Origin: Pseudomonadota bacterium
GTDB taxonomy: Bacteria > Pseudomonadota > Gammaproteobacteria > Burkholderiales > Burkholderiaceae_D
DNA length: 10,462 bases
Assembly (NCBI GenBank): GCA_023392035.1
Contig: JAEVZY010000078.1
Location: 1 to 10,462, forward strand
Reading direction: 5' to 3'
The stretch's first letter is position 1; every line of letters starts with the position of its first letter. This document shows positions 1 to 7,081 of the stretch, in pieces. A program made the position numbers and the translations under genes. The notes below the pieces were generated by a model, which was not told where the DNA came from, made no database searches, and worked only from the letters and a program-made list of their open reading frames with translations.

Positions 1-386
1 TCACCGCCACCGGCGGCGCGCGCATGCAGGAAGGCTTGCTGTCCTTGATGCAGATGACCAAGACCACCGCCATGCTGACCAAGCTGGCGGAGAAAAAGCT
101 GCCCTTCATTTCCATCCTGACCGATCCCACCATGGGTGGCGTATCGGCTTCTTTCGCTTTCATGGGCGATGTGGTGATTGCCGAACCCAAGGCCCTGATC
201 GGCTTTGCCGGTCCGCGCGTGATTGAAAACACCGTGCGCGAGAAACTGCCGGAAGGCTTCCAGCGCGCCGAATTCCTGATGCAAAAAGGCGCGGTGGACA
301 TGATCGTCGACCGCCGCAAGATGCGCGACGAACTGGCCCAGATCCTGGCGCTGCTGCAAAACCAGTCGGCCGACGTGATTGCCTGA
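1..386 (+). CDS. accD: Acetyl-CoA carboxylase carboxyltransferase beta subunit, 3' end only
   Basis: This is the C-terminal part (about 127 residues, reading frame from base 3) of AccD. AccD is the beta subunit of the carboxyltransferase half of cytosolic acetyl-CoA carboxylase; with AccA it moves the carboxyl group from biotin on AccB to acetyl-CoA, making malonyl-CoA for fatty acid synthesis. The visible protein begins in the conserved TGGARMQEG stretch and continues through LTDPTMGGVSASFA, AEPKALIGFAGPRVIE and REKLPEGFQRAEF, all hallmark motifs of the crotonase-like carboxyltransferase fold. It ends in a short tail (LLQNQSADVIA), without the Pro/Glu-rich tail I recall on the E. coli protein. 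The N-terminal zinc-ribbon part lies outside the window. folC follows after 78 bases, the usual accD-folC order of proteobacteria. Identification is by motif recall and is very secure. Confidence 0.97.
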   Translation, partial: TATGGARMQEGLLSLMQMTKTTAMLTKLAEKKLPFISILTDPTMGGVSASFAFMGDVVIAEPKALIGFAGPRVIENTVREKLPEGFQRAEFLMQKGAVDMIVDRRKMRDELAQILALLQNQSADVIA

Positions 387-406
387 AACCGCCCACCAAC
401 GGACGC

Positions 407-436
407 GGGCGATCCGGCATGGCGCCGGCTTCGCCC
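407..436 (+). other. Strong intergenic hairpin between accD and folC
   Basis: A two-part stem is visible: GGGCGA (407-412) pairs with TCGCCC (431-436), and CCGGC (414-418) pairs with GCCGG (424-428), around the loop ATGGC. The two stems are separated by a 1x2 internal loop. That gives 11 mostly G-C pairs in an otherwise gene-free gap. No T-tract follows, so it is not a classical intrinsic terminator. It could stabilise the accD 3' end, mark a processing site, or reduce read-through into folC. The function is inferred; the pairing is seen directly. Confidence 0.55.
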
Positions 437-464
437 CGTTCGCGCTTGATAACCAAATCGCTGT

Positions 465-1799
465 ATGAGTCTTCCCGATACGCTGGACGCCTGGCTGGCG
501 CGCCTGGAGAGCATGCATTCCAAGGTGATCGATCTTGGCTTGCTGCGCGTGGGCGAAGTTGCGGCCGCCATGGGCCTGCGCTTTGATTGCCCGGTGATTA
601 CGGTCGGCGGCACCAATGGCAAGGGTTCCACCTGCGCCATGCTGGAATCGATCTTCATGCAAGCCGGCTACAAGGTCGGCCTGACCACTTCGCCACACCT
701 GCTGCGCTTCAACGAGCGCGCCCGCATCAACGGCGAAAACGCCAGCGATGCGCAATTGCTGGAATGCTTTGCCGAAGTGGAAGCAGCGCGCGGCGAGACC
801 TCGCTCAGCTATTTCGAATTCACCACCCTGGCCATCCTGCGCCTGTTCCAGAAGGCGCAACTGGATGTGGTGATCCTGGAAGTGGGGCTGGGTGGACGGC
901 TGGATGCCATGAACATCATCGATGCCGATGTGGCCATCGTCACCAGCATCGATCTCGACCATACCGAATACCTGGGCGACACCCGCGAGAAAATCGGCTT
1001 TGAGAAGGCCGGCATTTTCCGCGCCGGTCGCACTGCCATCTGCGCCGACCCGCAGCCGCCGCAGTCGCTGATAGACCATGCCAACGCCATCGGCGCCGAC
1101 CTCTGGCTGTTCGGACGCGACTTCAATTACCAGGGCGACAAGCAGCAGTGGAGCTTTGCCGGTCGCCAGCAGCGCCGCAATGCACTGGGCTATCCGGCCC
1201 TGCGCGGCGCCAATCAATTGCTCAATGCCTGTGCCGCGCTGGCCGCCTGCGAGGCGCTGCGCGATCGACTGCCGCTGTCGGCCCAGGACGTGCGCAACGG
1301 CCTGGCACTGGTGGAGCTGCCGGGACGCTTCCAGGTCCTGCCCGGCCGCCCGGCCATCATCCTTGACGTGGCCCACAATCCGCATGCGGCGGCCACCCTG
1401 GCGCACAACCTGGACAACATGGGTTTCTACCGCTACACCTATGCCGTCTTCGGATGCATGCAGGACAAGGACATCGCCGGCGTGGTGGCGCGCCTGGGTT
1501 CACGCATCGATCATTGGTATCTGACGGGCTTGCCGACCGAACGCGCCGCTTCGGCCAAACAGCTGGAAGCGGCGCTGAAAGAGGCGGGCGTGAAGGTCGA
1601 TATCAAGACCGATGTGAAGGCTGACGTGACTGCCGGCATTGAACCACGGCAGGAAGCCAGCATCAAAAGCTTCGCCTCGCCGCAAGACGCTTTCCATGCC
1701 GCATTAAACCTTGCAGGTGAGGATGATAGAATTGTCGTCTTCGGATCCTTCTACACGGTTGCCGGCGTCATGCAAGCCCGCAACCTTGCACATCACTGA
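465..1799 (+). CDS. folC: Bifunctional folylpolyglutamate synthase / dihydrofolate synthase
   Basis: FolC is a cytosolic Mur-ligase-family enzyme. It joins L-glutamate to dihydropteroate to make dihydrofolate, and adds further glutamates to reduced folates, using ATP. The 444-residue protein shows the P-loop GGTNGKGST (48-56), the folate-loop motif TTSPHLLRFNERARING (74-90), EVGLGGRLDAMN (139-150), SIDLDHTEYLGDTREKIGFEKAGIFR (161-186, cited in part), LDVAHNPHAA in the C-terminal ligase domain, and FGSFYTVAGVM near the end. K181 in KAGIFR is at the position of the carbamylated lysine of the E. coli enzyme. Length is somewhat above the E. coli 422 residues; part of the excess is a Lys/Asp/Val-rich insertion around residues 376-400. 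The ATG at 465 has no clear Shine-Dalgarno sequence but gives the expected N-terminus. dedD starts 18 bases after the stop. Confidence 0.97.
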   Translation: MSLPDTLDAWLARLESMHSKVIDLGLLRVGEVAAAMGLRFDCPVITVGGTNGKGSTCAMLESIFMQAGYKVGLTTSPHLLRFNERARINGENASDAQLLECFAEVEAARGETSLSYFEFTTLAILRLFQKAQLDVVILEVGLGGRLDAMNIIDADVAIVTSIDLDHTEYLGDTREKIGFEKAGIFRAGRTAICADPQPPQSLIDHANAIGADLWLFGRDFNYQGDKQQWSFAGRQQRRNALGYPALRGANQLLNACAALAACEALRDRLPLSAQDVRNGLALVELPGRFQVLPGRPAIILDVAHNPHAAATLAHNLDNMGFYRYTYAVFGCMQDKDIAGVVARLGSRIDHWYLTGLPTERAASAKQLEAALKEAGVKVDIKTDVKADVTAGIEPRQEASIKSFASPQDAFHAALNLAGEDDRIVVFGSFYTVAGVMQARNLAHH

Positions 1800-1817
1800 C
1801 AGGGGAAGCAGTCCCAG

Positions 1818-2753
1818 ATGGGTTTGTTATCGTTTGGACGCCGGAAAGAGGAAGCCGCCGGGGATGACAGCGTTTTCGCTGCGCCCGCCGCGCAGGATGC
1901 CGCCGGCGCACGTCCGAAGGCGCGCCGCAAGGGACGCGCGGCCGATCCCATCGATCCGGTCCTGCCTGAAAAACAACGCGCACGCAGAAGGCTGGTTGGC
2001 GCGGTGGCGCTGGTGCTGGCGGCCGTGATCGGCCTGCCGATGATCCTCGATCCCGAGCCCAAGCCGCTGCCCACCGATATCTCCATCGACATTCCCGCCA
2101 AGGACAAGGCCAGGCCGGCCGCCAGCGCATCCAGCGTGCCGGCAGCCGCGGCGCTGGACCAGCGCGAGGAAATCGTCACCCCCGATTCGGCCACGGCGCC
2201 GGCCAATGCCAAACCTGGCGTGCCTGCCGCTGCGGCCGGCGCGGCAGTCGCCGGCGCTGCGGCGGCTGCAAACGCCGCCAAGCCCGATCCGGCCAAGCCG
2301 GAAGCCAAGGTCGAAGCCAAGTCCGACGCCAAGGCCGACGCCAAGGCCGACGCCAAGTCCGACGCCAAGTCCGATGCCAAGGCCGACAACAAAGTCGAAG
2401 CCAAGGCGGACAGCAAGTCCCCATCCAAAGCCGAAGCCAAACCCGAGCCCAAAGCCGATGCGCACAAGGCCGACGACGCCCGCGCCCGCTCCATTCTTGA
2501 CGGCCAGGCGCAAGCCGACAAGCACGAGACCTACATGGTGCAGGTTGCCGCCCTGGCCTCGGCCGACAAGGTGCGCGAGCTGCAGAACAAGCTGAAGGCG
2601 GCCGGCATCAAATCCCAGACACAGAAGGTGGCAACCCAATCGGGCGAACGCATCCGCGTGCGGGTGGGCCCGCTGCCGAACCGTTCCGAGGCGGAGAAGA
2701 TGCGCAGCCGCCTCAACAAGCTGGGCCTGAACGGCACCCTGGTGCCGGTGTGA
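1818..2753 (+). CDS. dedD: DedD-like SPOR-domain cell-division protein
   Basis: This is a 311-residue bitopic inner-membrane protein. It has a basic cytoplasmic N-terminus (about 1-57, with RRKGR and KQRARRR), one membrane segment (about 58-76, LVGAVALVLAAVIGLPMIL), and a long Ala/Pro/Lys/Asp-rich periplasmic linker (about 95-235). The C-terminal SPOR domain (about 236-311) begins ETYMVQVAALASADKVREL and contains RIRVRVGPLPNRSEAEKM. SPOR domains bind peptidoglycan stripped of stem peptides at the septum, and DedD is a non-essential helper of septation in E. coli. The linker carries a 12-base tandem repeat encoding AKxD units. An AGGGGA Shine-Dalgarno-like sequence (1801-1806) precedes the ATG. 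The position folC-dedD-cvpA-purF matches the E. coli order, which supports the name. The linker itself is not conserved in sequence, so dedD rests on architecture and context. Confidence 0.9.
   Translation: MGLLSFGRRKEEAAGDDSVFAAPAAQDAAGARPKARRKGRAADPIDPVLPEKQRARRRLVGAVALVLAAVIGLPMILDPEPKPLPTDISIDIPAKDKARPAASASSVPAAAALDQREEIVTPDSATAPANAKPGVPAAAAGAAVAGAAAAANAAKPDPAKPEAKVEAKSDAKADAKADAKSDAKSDAKADNKVEAKADSKSPSKAEAKPEPKADAHKADDARARSILDGQAQADKHETYMVQVAALASADKVRELQNKLKAAGIKSQTQKVATQSGERIRVRVGPLPNRSEAEKMRSRLNKLGLNGTLVPV
2316..2387 (+). repeat. 12-base tandem repeat inside dedD (six units)
   Basis: Six consecutive 12-base units of the form GCCAAGKCCGAY begin at 2316, 2328, 2340, 2352, 2364 and 2376. 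They encode Ala-Lys-(Ser/Ala)-Asp. Degenerate copies extend on both sides, from about 2289 to 2478. Because the unit is a multiple of three, gain or loss of copies would change linker length without shifting frame. Confidence 0.9.
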
Positions 2754-2790
2754 GGCGCGGCTGGACTGAAACACGGCAGGACCGCCTGCC

Positions 2791-3279
2791 ATGACCTTGT
2801 TCGATTACCTGGTCATCTTCGTGCTGGTGTGCTCGGTCGTCATCAGCACCTTGCGCGGACTGGTCAAGGAAATCCTGTCGCTGATTGGCTGGATCGTGGC
2901 ATTCATGGTTGCCAACGCCTATGGTGAAAGTCTGGCAGCGCTGTTGCCGCCGGCAATACCCGGGCAGCTGGCGCGCTTGATTGTGGCCTTTCTGGCGCTA
3001 TTTATTGGAGTGCGCATCCTGGCGATGCTGCTCGGCCTGGCAATTGAAGCCCTGATCAAGGCCGCTGGATTGACACTGGCCGACCGCGGCCTGGGCGGGC
3101 TGTTCGGCCTGGCGCGCGGACTGGTGTTGATCATGGCGGCGGTGCTGCTGGCGGGAATGACTTCCCTGCCGCAACAGCCGTTCTGGAAAGACGCACTTTT
3201 ATCACCGCTGGCGGAGACCGCGGCACAAACAATCAAACCCTGGCTGCCGGGAGACTTTGCCAGCCATGTGCATTTTTGA
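2791..3279 (+). CDS. cvpA: CvpA family inner-membrane protein
   Basis: This 162-residue protein has the same length as E. coli CvpA, which is required for colicin V production and lies directly upstream of purF. Four hydrophobic segments are visible at roughly 4-20, 29-46, 62-86 and 103-125. The typical family start MTLFDYLVIFVLVCSVVIS is followed by the conserved RGLVKEILSLIGWIVAF. The second glycine-rich motif, DRGLGGLFGLARG, lies before the last segment. The C-terminus (PFWKDALLSPLAE...IKPWLP) is also characteristic. The molecular role of CvpA is not settled; family work points to envelope homeostasis. An AGGA (2778-2781) sits nine bases before the ATG. purF starts 19 bases after the stop, so co-transcription is likely. 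Confidence 0.95.
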   Translation: MTLFDYLVIFVLVCSVVISTLRGLVKEILSLIGWIVAFMVANAYGESLAALLPPAIPGQLARLIVAFLALFIGVRILAMLLGLAIEALIKAAGLTLADRGLGGLFGLARGLVLIMAAVLLAGMTSLPQQPFWKDALLSPLAETAAQTIKPWLPGDFASHVHF

Positions 3280-3298
3280 AAATTTCTAGGAGTCGCTT

Positions 3299-4816
3299 AT
3301 GTGTGGTGTTGTTGGCCTGGTGGGAAACAGCCCGGTAAACCAGTCGATTTACGATGCCTTGCTGCTCTTGCAGCATCGCGGCCAGGACGCGGCCGGCATC
3401 GCAACCAACCATGGCGATGCCTTCTCCATGTACAAGGCCAATGGCCTGGTGCGTGACGTCTTCCGCACCCGCAACATGCGCTCCCTGCCGGGCAATGCCG
3501 GTATCGGCCAGGTGCGCTATCCCACCGCCGGTTCTTCCAGCGAGGAAGAGGCGCAGCCGTTCTACGTGAATGCCCCGTTCGGCATCACCCTGGCCCACAA
3601 CGGCAACCTGACCAACTGGGAACAGTTGAAGATCGAGATGTTCAAGAACGATCGCCGCCACATCAACACCGATTCCGATTCGGAAGTGTTGTTGAACGTG
3701 CTGGCGCACGAGATCCAGCAGGCGGCCAGCGGCTTCTCGCTCGACCCGGCCACGATCTTCCGCGCGGTGGCGGTGTTGCACAAGCGGGTGCGCGGCTCCT
3801 ATGCGGTGGTGGCGCAGATCGCCGGTCACGGCTTGCTGGCCTTCCGAGATCCGTTTGGCATTCGTCCGCTGTGCATCGGCTTTGCCGAATCCGATCAGGG
3901 CCCGGAATACATGGTGGCCAGCGAATCGGTGGCGCTGGAAGGCCTGGGCTATCGCTTCCTGCGCGATGTCATGCCGGGCGAAGCCATCTTCATCGACCTC
4001 GAAGGCAAGCTGTACAACCAGCAGTGCGCGGAAAATCCCAGCCTGAATCCCTGCGCCTTTGAATTCGTGTACCTGGCGCGGCCGGACTCGGTGATCGACG
4101 GCGCCTCGGTGTACGCCACCCGCCTGAAGATGGGCGAGTACCTGGCCGAAAAGATCCGCAGCCAGTTCAACACCGGCGACATCGATGTGGTGATGCCGAT
4201 TCCCGATTCCTCGCGTCCGGCGGCGATGGAGCTGGCCTTGAAGCTCAATCTTCCGTATCGCGAAGGCTTCATCAAGAACCGCTACATCGGCCGTACCTTC
4301 ATCATGCCCGGGCAGTCGATTCGCAAGAAGTCGGTGCGCCAGAAACTCAATGCCATCGGCGCCGAATTCCGCGGCAAGAATGTGCTGCTGGTGGATGACT
4401 CCATCGTGCGCGGCACCACCAGCCGCGAGATCGTGCAGATGGCGCGCGAGTCGGGCGCCAAGAAAGTGATCTTCGCCTCGGCCGCACCGCCCGTGAAATT
4501 CCCCAACGTGTACGGCATCGACATGCCGACCCGCGACGAATTGATCGCCCATGGCCGCACCGAAGAGGAAATCTGCCGCGAGATCACGGCCGACGCCCTG
4601 GTCTACCAGGACCTGGATGCCTTGAAGCGCGCCATCTCCGACGTCAATCCGGCGCTGCGCAATTTCGAAGCCTCATGCTTCGACGGCATCTACATCACCG
4701 GCGACATCTCGCGCGACTATCTCGACCGTATCGAATACGCGCGCAACCATCCCAAGCCGGTGCTGGAAGACGCCGTGCGCTCGCAGTTGAACCTGAACCT
4801 GGCACAGATCGACTGA
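3299..4816 (+). CDS. purF: Amidophosphoribosyltransferase (glutamine PRPP amidotransferase)
   Basis: PurF catalyses the first committed step of de novo purine synthesis, converting PRPP and glutamine to 5-phosphoribosylamine. The 505-residue length equals that of the E. coli enzyme as I recall it. Cys2, exposed after removal of Met1, begins the N-terminal nucleophile glutaminase domain (MCGVVGLVG), so there is no propeptide of the Bacillus type. Further glutaminase motifs are LLLQHRGQDAAGI, GQVRYPTAGSSS and LAHNGNLTNW. The phosphoribosyltransferase half has PIPDSSRPAAMELA, the flexible-loop region NRYIGRTFIMPGQSIRKKSV, and the PRPP-binding motif VLLVDDSIVRGTTS at 362-375, with the acidic pair D366-D367. 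The AGGAG at 3288-3292, six bases from the ATG, is a good ribosome-binding site. The gene is intact with no unusual features. Confidence 0.98.
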   Translation: MCGVVGLVGNSPVNQSIYDALLLLQHRGQDAAGIATNHGDAFSMYKANGLVRDVFRTRNMRSLPGNAGIGQVRYPTAGSSSEEEAQPFYVNAPFGITLAHNGNLTNWEQLKIEMFKNDRRHINTDSDSEVLLNVLAHEIQQAASGFSLDPATIFRAVAVLHKRVRGSYAVVAQIAGHGLLAFRDPFGIRPLCIGFAESDQGPEYMVASESVALEGLGYRFLRDVMPGEAIFIDLEGKLYNQQCAENPSLNPCAFEFVYLARPDSVIDGASVYATRLKMGEYLAEKIRSQFNTGDIDVVMPIPDSSRPAAMELALKLNLPYREGFIKNRYIGRTFIMPGQSIRKKSVRQKLNAIGAEFRGKNVLLVDDSIVRGTTSREIVQMARESGAKKVIFASAAPPVKFPNVYGIDMPTRDELIAHGRTEEEICREITADALVYQDLDALKRAISDVNPALRNFEASCFDGIYITGDISRDYLDRIEYARNHPKPVLEDAVRSQLNLNLAQID

Positions 4817-4833
4817 ACATGCGCCAGGGGCCT

Positions 4834-4837
4834 GGAG
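4834..4837 (+). promoter_or_regulatory. Ribosome-binding site that decides the mshM-like start
   Basis: GGAG lies five bases upstream of the ATG at 4843. Two other in-frame ATGs exist at 4819 and 4675. The one at 4675 would read a basic low-complexity peptide out of frame through the end of purF, and the one at 4819 has no comparable site. The family's usual N-terminus (MYTRHFGLSEPPF) starts at 4843. Confidence 0.7.
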
Positions 4838-4842
4838 AGTCC

Positions 4843-5742
4843 ATGTACACCCGCCACTTCGGACTCTCCGAGCCGCCATTCGGCATCACTCCCGACACCA
4901 GCTACTTCCACCCCTATCCGCACGACCAGCGTGCGCTCAATACCCTGCTGATCGCGCTGCGCGAAGGCGAGGGCTTCATCAAGATCACCGGCGAAGTCGG
5001 TTCCGGCAAGACGCTTCTGTGCCGCAAATTCCTCGGCATGCTGGACGAGGATTTCGTCACCGCCTATCTGCCCAATCCCATGCTGCAACCCAAGAGCATG
5101 ATGGCGGCGCTGGCCGAGGAATTGGGCTTGCCGGTCTCGCGCGAGATGGACGAGTACCAGATCCTCAAGGCCATCAACCAGCGCCTGCTGCAGATTGCGC
5201 AGGAGGGCAAGCGCGTGCTGCTGTGCCTGGACGAAGCGCAAGCCATGCCGCTGGAAACCCTGGAGGCGCTGCGCCTGTTGACCAACCTGGAAACCGAAAA
5301 GCGCAAGCTGCTGCAAATCGTGCTGTTCGGCCAACCCGAGCTGGATCGCAAGCTGGAAGAGCCTTCGATTCGCCAGCTCAACCAGCGCATCACCTTCCGC
5401 TACGAGCTGGGCGCGCTGGACCTTGACGAGACCCGGCACTATCTCCAGCACCGGCTGGGCGTGGCCGGCTGCAGCGCCGAAGTTTTCCAGCCGGGGGCCG
5501 TCGGCGCCTTGCACAAGGCCAGCCGCGGCCTGCCGCGCCTGTTGAACATCCTGGCCCACAAATCGCTGATGCTGGCTTATGGCCAGGGCCAGGACACGGT
5601 CAGCGCGCGCCACGTGCGCGGCGCGGTGGCCGATACGCCCAGCGCGCTGGCCACGGCGGGCCAGTCCTGGACTTGGATCTCCGCCAGCGCTGCCGCGCTG
5701 GTGGGCCTCGCCATTTCACTTGCCTGGATGATCTATCGATGA
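4843..5742 (+). CDS. mshM: MshM/ExeA-type AAA ATPase with C-terminal membrane anchor
   Basis: This is a 299-residue ATPase of the ExeA/GspA/MshM family (AAA_22-like). Such proteins help assemble secretin and pilus machinery across the cell wall, often by working with a peptidoglycan-binding or TPR partner. Visible features are the family start YTRHFGLSEPPFGITPDTSY, Walker A GEVGSGKT (50-57), Walker B VLLCLDEAQ (125-133), a sensor-1-like stretch LFGQPELD (161-168), the arginine-containing RQLNQRITFRYEL (177-189) and sensor 2 GLPRLLN (229-235). A hydrophobic C-terminal segment (about 276-296, then MIYR) suggests anchoring in the inner membrane. There is no PG-binding domain like that at the end of ExeA. 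It starts 26 bases after purF and shares ATGA with the next gene. The symbol rests on the MshN-like partner, and the family assignment is stronger than the exact name. Confidence 0.82.
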   Translation: MYTRHFGLSEPPFGITPDTSYFHPYPHDQRALNTLLIALREGEGFIKITGEVGSGKTLLCRKFLGMLDEDFVTAYLPNPMLQPKSMMAALAEELGLPVSREMDEYQILKAINQRLLQIAQEGKRVLLCLDEAQAMPLETLEALRLLTNLETEKRKLLQIVLFGQPELDRKLEEPSIRQLNQRITFRYELGALDLDETRHYLQHRLGVAGCSAEVFQPGAVGALHKASRGLPRLLNILAHKSLMLAYGQGQDTVSARHVRGAVADTPSALATAGQSWTWISASAAALVGLAISLAWMIYR

Positions 5743-7001
5743 GCGTCATCAACCAGATGCTGCTGGACCTGGAGGCGCGCAAGCGCGCCGAAGCCGGCGT
5801 CGATTCCGCCAAGCCCGCGCTGCAAGCCGAATTGCGCGCGGCCGCCGCTCCCGCCGCACCGGCGCGCGCGCTGCCCTGGTTGACGGCAAGCCTGATCGCC
5901 GCCGGCTTGCTGGCCGCGCTGTGGGGTGGATGGCAGTTCATGCAAGTGCGCAGGGATACTTCCGGACTGCCGCCGCCGCTTGCCGCGAGTACGGCTGAGC
6001 CGGCGCAGCCGGGTGTGCAGGCGCCCAGGCCGGCCACGCCGACCCAGGCGGAAAGCCCGACACCGACACCGACGCTTGCCACGCCCGCCCAAACCGCGGC
6101 TGCCGCTGCGCCGCCTGCTGCAGCCGTGCCGGCCGCGCCCGCGGCACAGAATCCTGCTGCCGCTGTGGTCCCGGCACCTGCGGTCGTGGCACCCGCGGCC
6201 CCGGCGCCACCGGCCGCAAAGGCCGCGCCTGCGGCCAGCGCGCCGCTCGCCAAGGCGCCAGTGCCGCCAAGCGCAGCGCCGAGTCCGGATGCCGTGCCGG
6301 CGCCTGGTCATTATCCGAGCGCCGTCCCTGCAAGCCGGCAGGCTGCGGGCCACGAGGGCGACGCTGCGCAAGCGCGGCGCGAAGCCCGCGGCGAGACGAA
6401 ATCCGAAACCGCGCGTAGCGCCGAGCCGACGCCGCGCCAGCAAGCCGAAACCGAAACCCGGCGCGGCCAGGATCTGGCGCGCGCCGGACGCATGCTGGAC
6501 GCGATCGACGCCTTCGATCGCGCCCTGATGCTCGATCGCAGCTATGCACAGGCGCGCCTGAACCTGGCCAATGCGCTGGTGGAGGTGAAGCGGGTGGACG
6601 ACGCCATGGCGCGCCTGCAGGAAGGGCTGGACGAGAATCGCGCCAACGGCGCGCTCGCCATGCGCCTGGCACGCCTGCAGATCGATCGCGGCGACAGCCG
6701 CGCCGCCATCGACACCCTGGGCCGCAGCCTGCCCTATGACCGCGAGCGGGCCGACTACCAGGCCTTCATGGCTGGCCTGCTGCAAAAGGAAGGGCGCAAT
6801 GCCGAGGCCATCGACTACTACCTCACCGCCTTGCGGCGCGCACCGCAAAACGGCGCCTGGTGGATGGGCCTGGGCTTTTCCCTGCAAGCGGAAAAGCGCC
6901 TCACCGAGGCGCGCGAAGCCTTGCAGCGGGCGCAATCGGTGGGCGGACTTTCAGCCGAACAGCAGGCCAATGTGCAGCAGCGCTTGGAGCAAATGCGCTA
7001 G
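5739..7001 (+). CDS. mshN: MshN-like TPR protein (MSHA/type IV pilus biogenesis)
   Basis: This 420-residue protein begins MSVINQMLLDLEARKR, the N-terminal signature I associate with MshN proteins (MSxINxMLxDLExR). One membrane segment follows (about 45-68, LPWLTASLIAAGLLAALWGG), then a long Ala/Pro-rich linker (about 76-200), then a charged stretch. The C-terminal TPR solenoid (about 235-403) has four to five repeats, for example GQDLARAGRMLDAIDAFDRA, LNLANALVEVKRVDDAMARL and GLLQKEGRNAEAIDYYLTAL. The topology is a short cytoplasmic N-terminus with periplasmic TPRs. In Vibrio, MshN belongs to the MSHA pilus cluster; its exact role is not well defined. The start overlaps the ATPase stop (ATGA, 5739-5742), so the two are translationally coupled and probably act together. 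No secretin, pilin, PilB/MshE or PilC/MshG gene is visible nearby. Confidence 0.82.
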   Translation: MSVINQMLLDLEARKRAEAGVDSAKPALQAELRAAAAPAAPARALPWLTASLIAAGLLAALWGGWQFMQVRRDTSGLPPPLAASTAEPAQPGVQAPRPATPTQAESPTPTPTLATPAQTAAAAAPPAAAVPAAPAAQNPAAAVVPAPAVVAPAAPAPPAAKAAPAASAPLAKAPVPPSAAPSPDAVPAPGHYPSAVPASRQAAGHEGDAAQARREARGETKSETARSAEPTPRQQAETETRRGQDLARAGRMLDAIDAFDRALMLDRSYAQARLNLANALVEVKRVDDAMARLQEGLDENRANGALAMRLARLQIDRGDSRAAIDTLGRSLPYDRERADYQAFMAGLLQKEGRNAEAIDYYLTALRRAPQNGAWWMGLGFSLQAEKRLTEAREALQRAQSVGGLSAEQQANVQQRLEQMR

Positions 7002-7081
7002 CATGTCGGCTTGACCAATTTGAGGGCGCGCGGGCCTCATCCACAGTCCACGCCCGGCTTCCTGAGTAAGCGTCTTTTGTA

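Noticed and set aside
1827..2792. 321-codon - strand frame opposite dedD, with Gly-Leu-Gly-Val repeats
   Set aside because: The repeats are the reverse complement of the AKxD tandem repeat. The + strand frame has a membrane segment and SPOR domain, so this one is a shadow.
3233..4552. Long open frame (439 codons) on the - strand across purF
   Set aside because: It is antisense to a fully conserved purF. The translation is rich in His, Arg, Gly and Ala as expected for a shadow of GC-rich codons, and shows no recognisable domain.
4675..4842. N-terminal extension of the MshM-like ATPase to an ATG inside purF
   Set aside because: The added residues are an out-of-frame reading of the purF end (Arg/His-rich). 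The family start and a GGAG ribosome-binding site point to 4843.
4717..5613. 298-codon - strand frame opposite mshM
   Set aside because: It is antisense to a gene with intact Walker motifs, and has no domain or start signal of its own.
5733..6935. 400-codon - strand frame opposite mshN
   Set aside because: It mirrors the Ala/Pro-rich and TPR coding sequence, giving a Gly/Arg-rich low-complexity product without domain or ribosome-binding site.
7021..7039. TGAGG...CCTCA hairpin after mshN as a terminator
   Set aside because: It has only five base pairs with a nine-base loop and no T-tract, too weak to call.
7002..7081. Possible methionine-related riboswitch before the PLP enzyme gene
   Set aside because: The gap is only 80 bases and shows no recognisable multi-helix aptamer.
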